NCBI GenBank assembly: GCA_015231175.1
Contig: JADGBZ010000030.1
Span: 1-39,363, forward strand
DNA length: 39,363 bases
Direction of reading: 5' to 3'
Source of the DNA: Magnetococcales bacterium
GTDB lineage: Bacteria; Pseudomonadota; Magnetococcia; Magnetococcales; DC0425bin3
Positions within the stretch are counted from its first letter, which is position 1. The number at the start of each line of letters is the position of its first letter. This document shows, one piece after another, positions 24,284-32,975 of the stretch. The notes beneath the pieces are model-generated. The model was not told where the DNA came from. It saw only the letters and a program-made list of their open reading frames with translations, and ran no database searches. A program made the translations under genes and the position numbers.

Positions 24284-26017
24284 ATGCGCTTCAATCTCTC
24301 TCTGATCCCCACCCTGAAGGAAAACCCTGTCGAGGCCCATGTGGTTTCCCACCGCTTTATGTTGCGAGCGGGGTTGATCCGGCCTTTGACCGCAGGCATT
24401 TACAACTGGCTTCCCCTGGGTTTGCGGGTGCTGCGCCAGGTGGAGAACATTGTGCGTCAGGAGATGGATGCCGCCGGCGCCCAGGAGATTCTCATGCCGG
24501 CTGTGCAACCCGCCGAACTTTGGGAAGAGTCGGGCCGTTGGCAACATTACGGCAAGGAGCTTTTGCGTCTCTCGGATCGTCATGACCGGCCCTACTGTTT
24601 TGGCCCCACCCACGAAGAGGTGGTGACCGATCTGGTGCGGCGCGAGATCAAATCCTACAAGCAGCTTCCGGTCAATTTTTATCAGATCCAGACCAAATTT
24701 CGTGATGAAATCCGCCCGCGTTTTGGTGTCATGCGGGGGCGGGAGTTTTTGATGAAGGATGCCTACTCCTTCGATATCGACTCTGCGGGCCTCGATCGCA
24801 GTTATCAAGGAATGTTTGCCGCCTACGAGCGCATATTCCGGCGTTGTGGCCTGCGCTTTCGAGCTGTGGAGGCCGACACCGGGGCAATCGGCGGGGCCAG
24901 TTCCCATGAGTTTCACGTTTTGGCCGATTCGGGCGAGGATATCATCGCTTCCTGTTCCCATTGCGGTTACGCGGCCAACCTGGAAAAGGCCCAGTCGGCG
25001 TCGTTGCCCCCCATGGGTGCAGGTGAAACGCCCCAGCCACGGGCTGAAGTCGCCACGCCCGGACGCAAAACCATCGATCAGGTGGCAGAGTTTCTTGCCG
25101 TGCCGAAGCACCGGACCGTCAAGTCGCTGCTGGTTTTGAATGATGCCGGTGAGTGGGTGCTGTTGCTTCTGCGCGGTGACCATGAGTTGAACGAGATCAA
25201 GGCATCCCAAGTGATTGGCGGACCCCTGACCCTGCCTGCCCCTGAACGCATACAAGCTGAACTCGGGTTGCCGGTTGGTTCGCTGGGTCCGGTGGGTATG
25301 TCGGAGCGCGTGCGCGTGGTGGCGGATGTCGCCTTGCAGGATGCCTGCAACATGGTGTGCGGCGCCAATCGCGACGGATGGCACCTGACCGGCGTCAACT
25401 GGTTGCGGGATCTGCCGGCGCCCGCGTTTGCCGATTTGCGGCAGGTCGAGGTTGGCGATCCCTGCCCCCGTTGCCCGCAGGGTACCCTGAGCCGGGATCG
25501 GGGCATCGAGGTGGGGCACGTTTTCAAACTTGGCTACAAATATTCCCAGGCCATGAATGTGCGGGTGCTGGACCATGATGGGCGGGAGCAGCACCCCATC
25601 ATGGGTTGCTACGGGATCGGGGTATCGCGTATCGTTGCGGCGGCCATCGAGCAAAACCATGACGACAACGGCATCGTCTGGCCGGTTGCCCTGGCCCCGT
25701 TTGCCGTGGAGATTTTGTTGGTCAACCCCAAAGATGCCCAGGCCGCCGCCGCTGCCGAAGCTCTTTACGCCGACCTGCGTCGCACGGGGCTGGAGACCCT
25801 GCTGGATGACCGGGACGAACGCATCGGCGTCAAATTCAAGGATGCGGATTTGTTGGGCATTCCATTCCGTGTCCTGGTGGGGGGGCGCAGTCTCAAGGAA
25901 GGCCACTTTGAATTGCAGTCCCGACGGGGCGGGGAGCCGGAACGGGTGCCCCCCGCAGAAATGTCCGCCAGGTTGGCGCAGCGACTTGCCGACCTGAAAC
26001 ATGCGGAGATAACCTGA
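24284..26017 (+). CDS. proS: Prolyl-tRNA synthetase (bacterial type)
   Basis: 577 residues, the length of the bacterial form with an inserted editing domain. Class II motifs: RPLTAGIYNWLPLGLRVLRQ (motif 1), KFRDEIRPRFGVMRGREFLM (motif 2) and GCYGIGVSRIVAAAIEQ (motif 3). ADTGAIGGASSHEFHVLA is the Pro-specific loop. Residues about 230-400 form the editing insertion that hydrolyses Ala-tRNA-Pro; the C-terminal domain binds the anticodon. It ligates proline to tRNA-Pro. ATG at 24284 is the normal family start (MRFNLSLIPTLKENP). Confidence 0.97.
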   Translation: MRFNLSLIPTLKENPVEAHVVSHRFMLRAGLIRPLTAGIYNWLPLGLRVLRQVENIVRQEMDAAGAQEILMPAVQPAELWEESGRWQHYGKELLRLSDRHDRPYCFGPTHEEVVTDLVRREIKSYKQLPVNFYQIQTKFRDEIRPRFGVMRGREFLMKDAYSFDIDSAGLDRSYQGMFAAYERIFRRCGLRFRAVEADTGAIGGASSHEFHVLADSGEDIIASCSHCGYAANLEKAQSASLPPMGAGETPQPRAEVATPGRKTIDQVAEFLAVPKHRTVKSLLVLNDAGEWVLLLLRGDHELNEIKASQVIGGPLTLPAPERIQAELGLPVGSLGPVGMSERVRVVADVALQDACNMVCGANRDGWHLTGVNWLRDLPAPAFADLRQVEVGDPCPRCPQGTLSRDRGIEVGHVFKLGYKYSQAMNVRVLDHDGREQHPIMGCYGIGVSRIVAAAIEQNHDDNGIVWPVALAPFAVEILLVNPKDAQAAAAAEALYADLRRTGLETLLDDRDERIGVKFKDADLLGIPFRVLVGGRSLKEGHFELQSRRGGEPERVPPAEMSARLAQRLADLKHAEIT

Positions 26018-26023
26018 CGGATA

Positions 26024-26518
26024 ATGGAGAAGAGCGTGTTGGCCGATCAATTCAGTGCAGCCTTGAAGGAAGCGGTCCAGGAGCTTGCGGAGACCATGTT
26101 GTCCCGCGAAATCATCCCTGGCGATGGACAGTTTTCTCCCCTGGAGCAACCGGTGGATTTCAGTGCCGTGGTGAGTTACAGCGGTGCCATTCAGGGCAGC
26201 CTGTGCCTCTCCGGGCCTGCCAAGAGCGTCCTTGCGTTGGCCTCCACCCTGATCGGTGAGGAGAGGCCCTACATGGACCCGGACCTGGAGGACTCCTTCT
26301 CCGAAATATGCAACATCATCGGCGGTGGGGTCCAAACCCGGATGGAACCGACCTTGGGCTCCATCAGCATGTCCCCCCCGGTGGTGGTCTCCGGCCACAA
26401 CCATGCCGTGGTGGCTCGCGATGAGCAGCATGCCTGCGTCAGTCAGCTTTTTTCCATGGATGGGCAGACGTTTTTTACGGAAATTTTTTACAAATGTGAC
26501 GAACCGGCCTCTTCGTAG
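26024..26518 (+). CDS. CheX-like chemotaxis phosphatase-family protein
   Basis: 164 residues. FSEICNIIGGGVQTRM contains the E-x2-N motif (E94, N97) that in CheX/CheC/FliY attacks phospho-CheY, in a fold starting FSAVVSYSGAIQGSLCL. It probably dephosphorylates a response regulator. No chemotaxis genes are adjacent. ATG 26024 is 6 bases after proS; a GTG at 26036 preceded by GGAGAAGAG is a good alternative start. An orphan copy like this is common in genomes rich in two-component systems. Confidence 0.7.
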   Translation: MEKSVLADQFSAALKEAVQELAETMLSREIIPGDGQFSPLEQPVDFSAVVSYSGAIQGSLCLSGPAKSVLALASTLIGEERPYMDPDLEDSFSEICNIIGGGVQTRMEPTLGSISMSPPVVVSGHNHAVVARDEQHACVSQLFSMDGQTFFTEIFYKCDEPASS

Positions 26519-26560
26519 GGTTGCCGGGCGATCGTCAACGTCTTCCAGAGGGGAATCCGC

Positions 26561-26890
26561 ATGCGCCACGCACCACACGATGACAGCCTGAAGGAGTCCC
26601 TGCGTACCTCCCTGGCGCCGGCAGTGCGCTCTCTGGCCCAAAACCTGGCCCGGGAGATGGTGCGCAAACTCATGCCGCAGGTGATTGAGCAGCAGGTCCG
26701 CAGCGAACTCGCCCGCTTCCAGGAGGAAGAGACGCTCCTCGCTTCGGCGCTCTATCAGGCCTTTGCCCCGCGCATCCGGCAGGTGGCCTGGGAGACAACC
26801 TGCCGTATGGTCCGGCAACGCCTCCCGGAAGTGGCCGAACCCATGATCCAGGCAGAGATTGACCGAATACAAACAGCTGATTCAAAATAA
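26561..26890 (+). CDS. Small helical protein of unknown function
   Basis: 109 residues, charged and predicted almost wholly helical. The paired blocks LMPQVIEQQVRSEL and LPEVAEPMIQAEIDRI resemble the 'VPELAE.II..EI' amphipathic helices found at the C-termini of some proteobacterial response regulators and of PopZ-like proteins, but I cannot assign it. ATG 26561 follows GAGGGGAA. It lies right after the CheX-like gene, so a linked signalling or polar-scaffold role is conceivable (inference only). Confidence 0.6.
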   Translation: MRHAPHDDSLKESLRTSLAPAVRSLAQNLAREMVRKLMPQVIEQQVRSELARFQEEETLLASALYQAFAPRIRQVAWETTCRMVRQRLPEVAEPMIQAEIDRIQTADSK

Positions 26891-27072
26891 CTATTCATCG
26901 GCCTTGCAAGAAAAGCCTGGATATGAACAACGATTCAGCGCCCTTGCAAGAAAAGCCTGGGTATGAAGGCCTTTGTCAGGGCTTCGCCCCGAACCCCACC
27001 AGGACACCGTCTCAGGCCCTGCCAGGCAGCCAGCCCCCTGGATCCCGATGCGTGGCCGGGTGGTGAATCGTT
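26889..27072 (-). repeat. Dispersed repeat, copy R2 (inverted relative to R1)
   Basis: Reading the minus strand gives AACGATTCACCACCCGGCCA, then GATCCAGGGGGCTGGCTGCC and TGGGGTTCGGGGCGAAGCCC, matching R1. Its tail carries an extra 40-bp duplication: CCTTGCAAGAAAAGCCTGG occurs at 26902 and 26942. It fills most of the gap before the Hsp70-like gene. Confidence 0.85.
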
Positions 27073-27138
27073 ATCGCATTTGTCAGAAAAGGGGCCGGAT
27101 GACAAGAACACGATGGTCGCAGGGGTAGAGAGACAGCC

Positions 27139-30012
27139 ATGAAGGTGACAAAAATCTGGTTCCAACAGGAGCGACTCGTTCCCCAGCTTCAGCCCAAGGT
27201 CGATGATGCTGCCAAAAAGCAATTACGTGCCTTGCGCCAATCCACTCTGCAACTTTTACAGGCCCAACGCTTCGTCACCTTTGAAAAACAGCCCCTCTTT
27301 TATTTTGACAACAAACTGAATTGCCTGTGGCTGCTCTATGATTTTCACGCCGACGCAGAAGAGATGTTCAAGTATGTCTCCAAGCTCAAGGTATATACCT
27401 TGCAGAATTGGGAAATGCCCACCCTGGAGCAACTTCAATCTCTGGTCGGCGAGAGCCTTTTCCAATCCGGCAAACTCCGGGAGGCCTGTTTTCTCTCTGC
27501 GACCCCTGCCGCCGACAGCAAGGGATATCTGGCCATCCACATGGGGAGCGGCACGGTGGGCACGGCCCCGGGGAAAAATCCCATCCTTCCCCTGCATCGT
27601 GTGGCGCAACGCGACATTTTCGCCTTCATCGTCGCCCACGGCCTGATTCCCCAGGGGATCGACGGGGTAAGGGAAAAACTTCAACAGCTCTATGACCTCA
27701 CCATGGCGCTGAGCAAGAGCGGGGAAAATCCGCAAGCCCCTCCCCCCTCCCTGAGCGCCCTGCAACAACACCTCCTGGAGGGGGACTACATTCGGGCGCG
27801 GCTGCCTGTTCTGGAACCCTCCACCCTCATCGACATGGGCAAAGGTTTGTGGGAGCTTCACCACCCCCAAAAACCTCCGATGGGCAACTGGGTCGAGGTC
27901 CACCTGGAAACCCCCTGGGAGGCCCGCAATCCCGAACTGGATATGCGCGAAGGGGTGGTGGCCATCGATTTTGGCACCTCCTCTACAGTGGTGGCCTGTC
28001 GGGAACATGGCAAGACCCGTTTGCTGCGGGTCGGCATGGTGGATTTTTTTCGCAAACCGACTCCCGAGGATTACCAGAACCCCACGGTACTGGCCTTCAT
28101 TCATCTCCCCAACCTGCTTCGCTCCTGGAACGCAGATGCCTACCGCCCCCTCACCCGCTGGGAGGATTTTCACTTTTCCCACGCCGCGCGCAATCTGCTG
28201 CGTGCCAATGAGGCCAACCAACGCATCGTTGCCAGCGTCCTGACCGGCATCAAGCAGTGGCCCTTGACCGTGGGCAGTGACCACGCTCTGCGCATCACCG
28301 ACCAGACCACCGAGACGGAAATACTCCTCTCCCCCACCGGCAACCCCATGCCCGTGGCGGGTGAACCCATCACCGTGGCCGAGGACGACCCGTTCGACCC
28401 CATCGAGCTCTACGCCTACTATCTCGGGTTGTTCATCAACCATCGGGCCAATGGTTTGTTCCTCAACTATTTCATGACCTTTCCCATCACCTATCCCCGG
28501 GCGGCACGCCAGCAGATTTTGATCGCCTTCGCCCGGGGTTTGCAACGCAGCCTCCCCCTCTCCCTGCTGCCAAGCCGGAAAATGGCCCACTTTCGTGTCC
28601 AGGAAGAGGCCTCCGAACCTGCCGCCTACGCCGCCTGTGCCCTGGAAGAGCTGCACATCGAACCCACCGCCGACGGGGCCGCCTATGCCGTGTTCGATTT
28701 TGGCGGTGGCAGCACCGATTTTGATTTTGGCATCTATCGCCACCCCACCCCCGAAGAGAAACACCACGGCTACGAACGGGTCATCAAACACTTTGGCGCC
28801 AGCGGCGACATGTACCTGGGTGGCGAAAATCTCGTTGCCAATCTGGTCTATCTTACTTTTCTGGATAATCTGGAGATCTGCCGGGAACACCACATCCCTT
28901 TCTCCCTCCCGCCGGAGGCGGAGCTTTTTCCTGGCCACGAACCTTTCCTGGATCACTCCCACGTCGCCCGCACCAACATGGCCCTGATGATGGCCAAGGT
29001 CCGTCCAGTATGGGAAAACTTTCAATGGCGGGTCGCTGTGGAAGAGACCGGCGATCCCCAATCCGGCCAGGTGCGGCCACGTCGCCTCTCCGACACCGTC
29101 GGTGATCTATTGAACCAGTCCATCATCGACGACGATCTGCACATGGATCCTGCAACGGATTGCTTTCAGGGCGAAGAGCCCGTTTTCCCGATCGATGTGG
29201 AGCTGCTCGATCGGGACCGGGAGCGGGTGCAGATCCGGCTGCTCGTGGATCGCAACCGTTTGAATCATTTTCTGGTCCAGCGGGTCGGCAAGGGCATCGA
29301 GCGTTTTTTCATGGCCATGACCCAGGCCTTTGCCAGCCGGGAGGCGCAACCACGGGAGGTTCATATTCTGCAAGCCGGCAACTCCAGCCGTTCCCTGCTC
29401 GTCCAGGCCCTCTTTGCCACCATTCTCCAGGAGCGCATGTTCAAGTGGGAACCCCCCATGCACGGCATCAAGAAAAATGCCACCCTCGACAGGATACGTC
29501 AGGGGATTCCCTTCAGCCGCTTCATCGTCCACCGTCCCCCCCAGGGGGATCTCGACAACCCCTACAGTCCCACGGCCAAAACCGGTGTGGCGATTGGCCT
29601 GTTGAAGCTGATCCCTGGTGAGACTCTGCTTGCCCTCGGTCCCGACACCGACAATCTTCCCGGGGAGGCCCCATTCCGCTATTTTGTTGGCCGTCTGAAG
29701 GAAGGCATGTTTCAGACGGTGCTCAAACAAAACACGCCCTACCATGTCTGGTCCGAGTTGGGCACACCCACCCGGGGCGCCTTCGTGTTGCTCCTGACCA
29801 CCTCCCCCCAGGCCGCCTTTGGCACCCTGCGCCGGGGCGCCCGGGAGATCCAGGAAAAAGTCCTTCGCCTGCCCCCCGGCAGCGATGACAAACGCCTGTT
29901 TGTTCGGGCTGTTGACCCCAACCAGATTGAAATCGCCCTGGCCGAATCGGTGGACCAGATCCACAAACGACCGGAGGCCATACTCCACCAGGAGTCCATC
30001 CGACTGGCATGA
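27139..30012 (+). CDS. Large Hsp70/actin-fold ATPase with novel N-terminal domain
   Basis: 957 residues. VVAIDFGTSSTVVACREHGK (about 273-292) is the phosphate-1 loop of the Hsp70/actin fold, AVFDFGGGSTDFDFGIYR (about 516-533) phosphate-2 and EVHILQAGNSSRSLLVQ the adenosine motif near 742. The order and spacing fit an Hsp70-like nucleotide-binding domain with long insertions. The first 270 residues and the last 150 match nothing I know; there is no typical substrate-binding domain and no TM segment. GAGAGA precedes ATG 27139. It stands alone and is probably a specialised ATPase, perhaps for envelope or cytoskeletal work; partner unknown. Confidence 0.75.
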   Translation: MKVTKIWFQQERLVPQLQPKVDDAAKKQLRALRQSTLQLLQAQRFVTFEKQPLFYFDNKLNCLWLLYDFHADAEEMFKYVSKLKVYTLQNWEMPTLEQLQSLVGESLFQSGKLREACFLSATPAADSKGYLAIHMGSGTVGTAPGKNPILPLHRVAQRDIFAFIVAHGLIPQGIDGVREKLQQLYDLTMALSKSGENPQAPPPSLSALQQHLLEGDYIRARLPVLEPSTLIDMGKGLWELHHPQKPPMGNWVEVHLETPWEARNPELDMREGVVAIDFGTSSTVVACREHGKTRLLRVGMVDFFRKPTPEDYQNPTVLAFIHLPNLLRSWNADAYRPLTRWEDFHFSHAARNLLRANEANQRIVASVLTGIKQWPLTVGSDHALRITDQTTETEILLSPTGNPMPVAGEPITVAEDDPFDPIELYAYYLGLFINHRANGLFLNYFMTFPITYPRAARQQILIAFARGLQRSLPLSLLPSRKMAHFRVQEEASEPAAYAACALEELHIEPTADGAAYAVFDFGGGSTDFDFGIYRHPTPEEKHHGYERVIKHFGASGDMYLGGENLVANLVYLTFLDNLEICREHHIPFSLPPEAELFPGHEPFLDHSHVARTNMALMMAKVRPVWENFQWRVAVEETGDPQSGQVRPRRLSDTVGDLLNQSIIDDDLHMDPATDCFQGEEPVFPIDVELLDRDRERVQIRLLVDRNRLNHFLVQRVGKGIERFFMAMTQAFASREAQPREVHILQAGNSSRSLLVQALFATILQERMFKWEPPMHGIKKNATLDRIRQGIPFSRFIVHRPPQGDLDNPYSPTAKTGVAIGLLKLIPGETLLALGPDTDNLPGEAPFRYFVGRLKEGMFQTVLKQNTPYHVWSELGTPTRGAFVLLLTTSPQAAFGTLRRGAREIQEKVLRLPPGSDDKRLFVRAVDPNQIEIALAESVDQIHKRPEAILHQESIRLA

Positions 30013-30328
30013 CATCTCTCCAGATACGTGACGAAAATACGCTTACCTTGACGGCTGCCTGTTGCAATGTGGACTCATCTCCACTAAAACCACATGGTTC
30101 CCTCCGGTCGATTGGTTGTGTTTTCGGGTTGTGTTGCCAGATGGTCGGGGAGGTTGCGCCGTTCTGGTCGGGGAGGTTGCGCCGTTCGCCATGTCTGGTT
30201 GTTCAGCCCTCGCCACAGGGGGACGCTGTCGGGTTTGTGACTTTATTGAATCAAGGAACTCCGTGGTGCCTCCTGTTCGACAAGAGCCGGCGGCGTGCAA
30301 CATTTGCATACGAAATGGGGATTTATTG
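30013..30328. other. Gap upstream of rquA with a 23-bp tandem repeat
   Basis: About 316 bases without a convincing gene. A 106-codon frame (30009-30329) touches both neighbours but its translation is not protein-like. The one clear structure is the 23-bp direct repeat at 30143-30188. A promoter for rquA is expected here but I cannot pick one. Confidence 0.5.
30143..30188 (+). repeat. 23-bp direct tandem repeat
   Basis: Two adjacent copies of GGTCGGGGAGGTTGCGCCGT plus TCT or TCG (30143-30165 and 30166-30188), identical except for the last base, about 140 bases upstream of rquA. Could be a regulator site or a recent slippage duplication. Confidence 0.85.
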
Positions 30329-31093
30329 ATGAATGAACCGACCGCCCTGGAACTGTCCGGGTCCAGTTTGACACTTCCCGGGGGTTCGGAAAATGCCCCG
30401 TCGGCGTTTTGCGTCTCCAAGAATGTAGAACTGCCGAAATATTTACAAGATACCTACTGGTGGGCCTATCTGCACCCGACCGGTGTGCGCTTCTTCGAGC
30501 GACAGTGGATCGTCAACATGATCCTGTGGGGAAATTTTGTCGATCTGCGCAACGCCGCTCTCGCGGAGATTGGCAGCTCGATTCCCGGCCAAACCCTGCA
30601 AGTGGCGTGTGTTTATGGTGACTTCACCCAGGAGGTGGCCCGTCGCCTCGCCCCGGACGCCACCCTGGATGTGGTGGATGTCGCCCCGGTGCAGTTGGAA
30701 AATCTGGCGCGCAAACTGGGAGACTCTCCCCGGGTCAGGCTTCATCATCAGGATTCGACATCCCTCTCCTTTGCCGATGGCAGTTTCGATCATGTGGTGG
30801 TCTTCTTTCTCCTCCACGAGCAGCCGTCCGAAGCGCGCATCCGCACGGTTCACGAGGCCTTGCGGGTCACCCGTCCAGAGGGTAAGGTGATTTTCATGGA
30901 TTACCATGGGCCCAGTCCGATCAACCCCTTCCGGTATGTCATGATCCCCATTCTGACCACTCTGGAACCCTTCGCCATGGAGATGTGGCGGCAGGAGATC
31001 ACCGACTGGATCCCCAGGGATATGCCCATCCGTGGTATCCACAAAGAGACCTACTTCGGAGGTCTTTACCAAAAACTGGTCATCACCCGGTAG
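30329..31093 (+). CDS. rquA: Rhodoquinone biosynthesis protein RquA
   Basis: 254 residues. LPKYLQDTYWWAYLHPTGVR, FFERQWIVNMILWGNF, then LQVACVYGDFTQEVARRLAP and VVFFLLHEQPSEARIRTVHE are the conserved blocks of RquA. In this family the methyltransferase motif I is replaced by the ACVYGD sequence seen here. RquA uses SAM as amino donor to convert ubiquinone to rhodoquinone, the low-potential quinone used for anaerobic fumarate reduction. ATG 30329 follows GGGGA at 7 bases; a longer frame from 30062 is not protein-like. The three following genes may share the transcript. Confidence 0.88.
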   Translation: MNEPTALELSGSSLTLPGGSENAPSAFCVSKNVELPKYLQDTYWWAYLHPTGVRFFERQWIVNMILWGNFVDLRNAALAEIGSSIPGQTLQVACVYGDFTQEVARRLAPDATLDVVDVAPVQLENLARKLGDSPRVRLHHQDSTSLSFADGSFDHVVVFFLLHEQPSEARIRTVHEALRVTRPEGKVIFMDYHGPSPINPFRYVMIPILTTLEPFAMEMWRQEITDWIPRDMPIRGIHKETYFGGLYQKLVITR

Positions 31094-31100
31094 ACGTCCC

Positions 31101-32063
31101 ATGGATACCCCCGTTTGTGTATACGTCGGTGATCAACTCGGTCGCTACGGCTTCGGCGACGGTCACCCATTCGGCCCGCAGCGGTTGGATGCCTTTTGGA
31201 ACGAGGCTCAACGCCAGGGTCTGCACCTGCGCGCCTCGGTTCAGGAGCCCGTTCTGGCCAGCCGTGAGACCATCGAACTTTTCCATCAGCCTGCTTACGT
31301 CGAACAGGTCGCCCGTCAATCGGTCACCGGCAAGGGCTACCTGGATTATGGCGATACGCCGGCTTTTGTTGGTGTCTACGAAGCGGCCTCTTATGTGGTG
31401 GGTTCGACCCTCGCCGCTGTGGAGCAGATCATGCGGGGGCAGTTCCGCCGTGGGTTCATCCCCATCGCCGGGTTGCACCATGCCCGGCCAGAACGCGCCG
31501 GCGGGTTTTGCGTCTTCAACGACCCTGGCGTGGCCATCATGGTGTTGCGGGAAAAGTTTGGCTTGCAGCGTATCGCCTATGTGGATATCGATGCCCACCA
31601 CGGGGATGGGGTCTTCTATCCGTTCGAGGCCGATCCCGACCTCATTTTTGCCGACCTGCACGAGGATGGCCAGTTTCTCTACCCCGGCACCGGCCATGCC
31701 CACGAAACTGGCAAGGGCGCAGCGGCTGGCACCAAGTTGAACATTCCCCTTCCGCCCCTCGCCAACGATGACAATTTTTTCCAGGCCTGGCCCAGGGTGG
31801 AGGCCCTGCTTCGCGACAGCAAGCCGGAGTTTATCATCCTGCAATGTGGCGCCGACTCCATCGACGGCGACCCGATCACCCACATGCGCTACTCTCTGGC
31901 CCCCCACGCCCATGCGGCAACTTCCCTGTGCAAACTGGCCGAAGAGTTCGGTCACGGTCGCGTGATCGGTGTCGGTGGCGGGGGATATAACCTCCGCAAC
32001 ATTGGCCAGGGGTGGAGCGCTGTGCTCCAGGCGATGTTGGAAACACCTGTCCGTACCACCTGA
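31101..32063 (+). CDS. Histone-deacetylase-family (AcuC/HDAC-like) protein
   Basis: 320 residues. GLHHARPERAGGFCVFND (tandem His charge relay), YVDIDAHHGDGVFYPF (zinc Asp and His), and ILQCGADSIDGDP are canonical class II HDAC/AcuC/acetylpolyamine amidohydrolase motifs. It should remove acetyl groups from protein lysines or a small acetylated amine. ATG 31101 is 7 bases after the rquA stop, with no strong ribosome-binding site. Such enzymes are common in proteobacteria; the substrate cannot be read here. Confidence 0.88.
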   Translation: MDTPVCVYVGDQLGRYGFGDGHPFGPQRLDAFWNEAQRQGLHLRASVQEPVLASRETIELFHQPAYVEQVARQSVTGKGYLDYGDTPAFVGVYEAASYVVGSTLAAVEQIMRGQFRRGFIPIAGLHHARPERAGGFCVFNDPGVAIMVLREKFGLQRIAYVDIDAHHGDGVFYPFEADPDLIFADLHEDGQFLYPGTGHAHETGKGAAAGTKLNIPLPPLANDDNFFQAWPRVEALLRDSKPEFIILQCGADSIDGDPITHMRYSLAPHAHAATSLCKLAEEFGHGRVIGVGGGGYNLRNIGQGWSAVLQAMLETPVRTT

Positions 32064-32089
32064 AACTCTCCGAGCGACCCTTTCATGCC

Positions 32090-32917
32090 ATGAGCCATCC
32101 CGCCGACGTATCGGAAACCTCTTTCCCACGCGGGTCTGTCGTGTTGGTAGGCGCCGGTCCCGGAGATCCCGATCTGTTGACGCTTGGCGCCCTCAAGGCC
32201 ATCCAGAGCGCCGACTGCGTCGTCTACGATGCCTTGGTCTCTCCGGAAATTCTCGCCTTGATCCCCCCAAACCGCGAGGCCATCTTTGCCGGCAAGCGCG
32301 GTGGCCGTCCCTCGGCGAAACAGACGGACATCTCCGAAACGTTGGTGCAACTTGCCCGCGAAAACAAGCGGGTGGTCCGGCTCAAGGGGGGTGATCCTTT
32401 CATGTTCGGACGCGGTGGCGAAGAGGCCTGTTGCCTCGTGCGGGAGAGCATCCCTTTTCGGATCATTCCGGGGATCACCGCCGGGGTTGCTGGTCCAGCC
32501 TATGCCGGCATCCCCCTCACCCATCGGGGCATCAACGCCAACGTCGGATTTTTTACCGGTCATGAGCAAATGGAGGAGCAGCCCGCCGACGGATCTCCCT
32601 CCTCGACCACCGACTGGGAGGCCATCGGACAGTTGTTTCCGGTCATGGTTCTCTATATGGCCATGAAAAACATTGGTTTCATCGCCGAAGCCCTTGTCCG
32701 TGGCGGTCGATCTCCAGAAACGCCGGTCGCTTTTATCCGCTGGGCCACCACCCCGAGGCAATCCACCCTCGTCACCACCCTCAAGGATGCCTACCAGGAC
32801 ATTGTCGCGCTCGACATGAAGCCCCCGGCCATCATCGTCATTGGTGATGTGGTCAACTTCCGAAAATCACTGGGTTGGTTCGCCGATCACCACCTGGCAA
32901 GACCAGACCCAACCTGA
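32090..32917 (+). CDS. cobA: Uroporphyrinogen-III C-methyltransferase
   Basis: 275 residues. VVLVGAGPGDPDLLTLGALK with ADCVVYDALVSPEIL (SUMT motif 1), RVVRLKGGDPFMFGRGGEEA, and IIPGITAGVAGPAYAGIPLT are diagnostic of the SUMT/CobA/CysG methylase. It makes precorrin-2 from uroporphyrinogen III for siroheme or cobalamin. ATG 32090 is in frame and 26 bases after the HDAC stop; the open frame upstream to 32012 overlaps that gene. Neither CysG-N nor other cobalamin genes are next to it. Confidence 0.94.
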   Translation: MSHPADVSETSFPRGSVVLVGAGPGDPDLLTLGALKAIQSADCVVYDALVSPEILALIPPNREAIFAGKRGGRPSAKQTDISETLVQLARENKRVVRLKGGDPFMFGRGGEEACCLVRESIPFRIIPGITAGVAGPAYAGIPLTHRGINANVGFFTGHEQMEEQPADGSPSSTTDWEAIGQLFPVMVLYMAMKNIGFIAEALVRGGRSPETPVAFIRWATTPRQSTLVTTLKDAYQDIVALDMKPPAIIVIGDVVNFRKSLGWFADHHLARPDPT

Positions 32918-32975
32918 CCGACGCCGCATCTCCCGTCCGGGTCGGTCCAAGCCGCACAGCAAGGAAACGCCGCCC

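Noticed and set aside
23759-26872. 1037-codon minus-strand frame
   Set aside because: Antisense to folE2, proS and the two small genes, which are real; the translation is His/Gly/Pro-rich and has no domain.
27256-29061. 601-codon minus-strand frame
   Set aside because: Antisense to the Hsp70-like gene, which has intact nucleotide-binding motifs.
30062-30328. N-terminal extension of RquA from an ATG at 30062
   Set aside because: The extension contains repeat-derived, Cys/Gly-rich sequence unlike RquA; ATG 30329 has a proper ribosome-binding site.
30009-30329. 106-codon frame whose start overlaps the Hsp70-like stop and whose stop touches the rquA start
   Set aside because: Coupling looks attractive, but the translation has no protein character and it crosses the 23-bp tandem duplication (not a multiple of 3), which would have shifted its frame.
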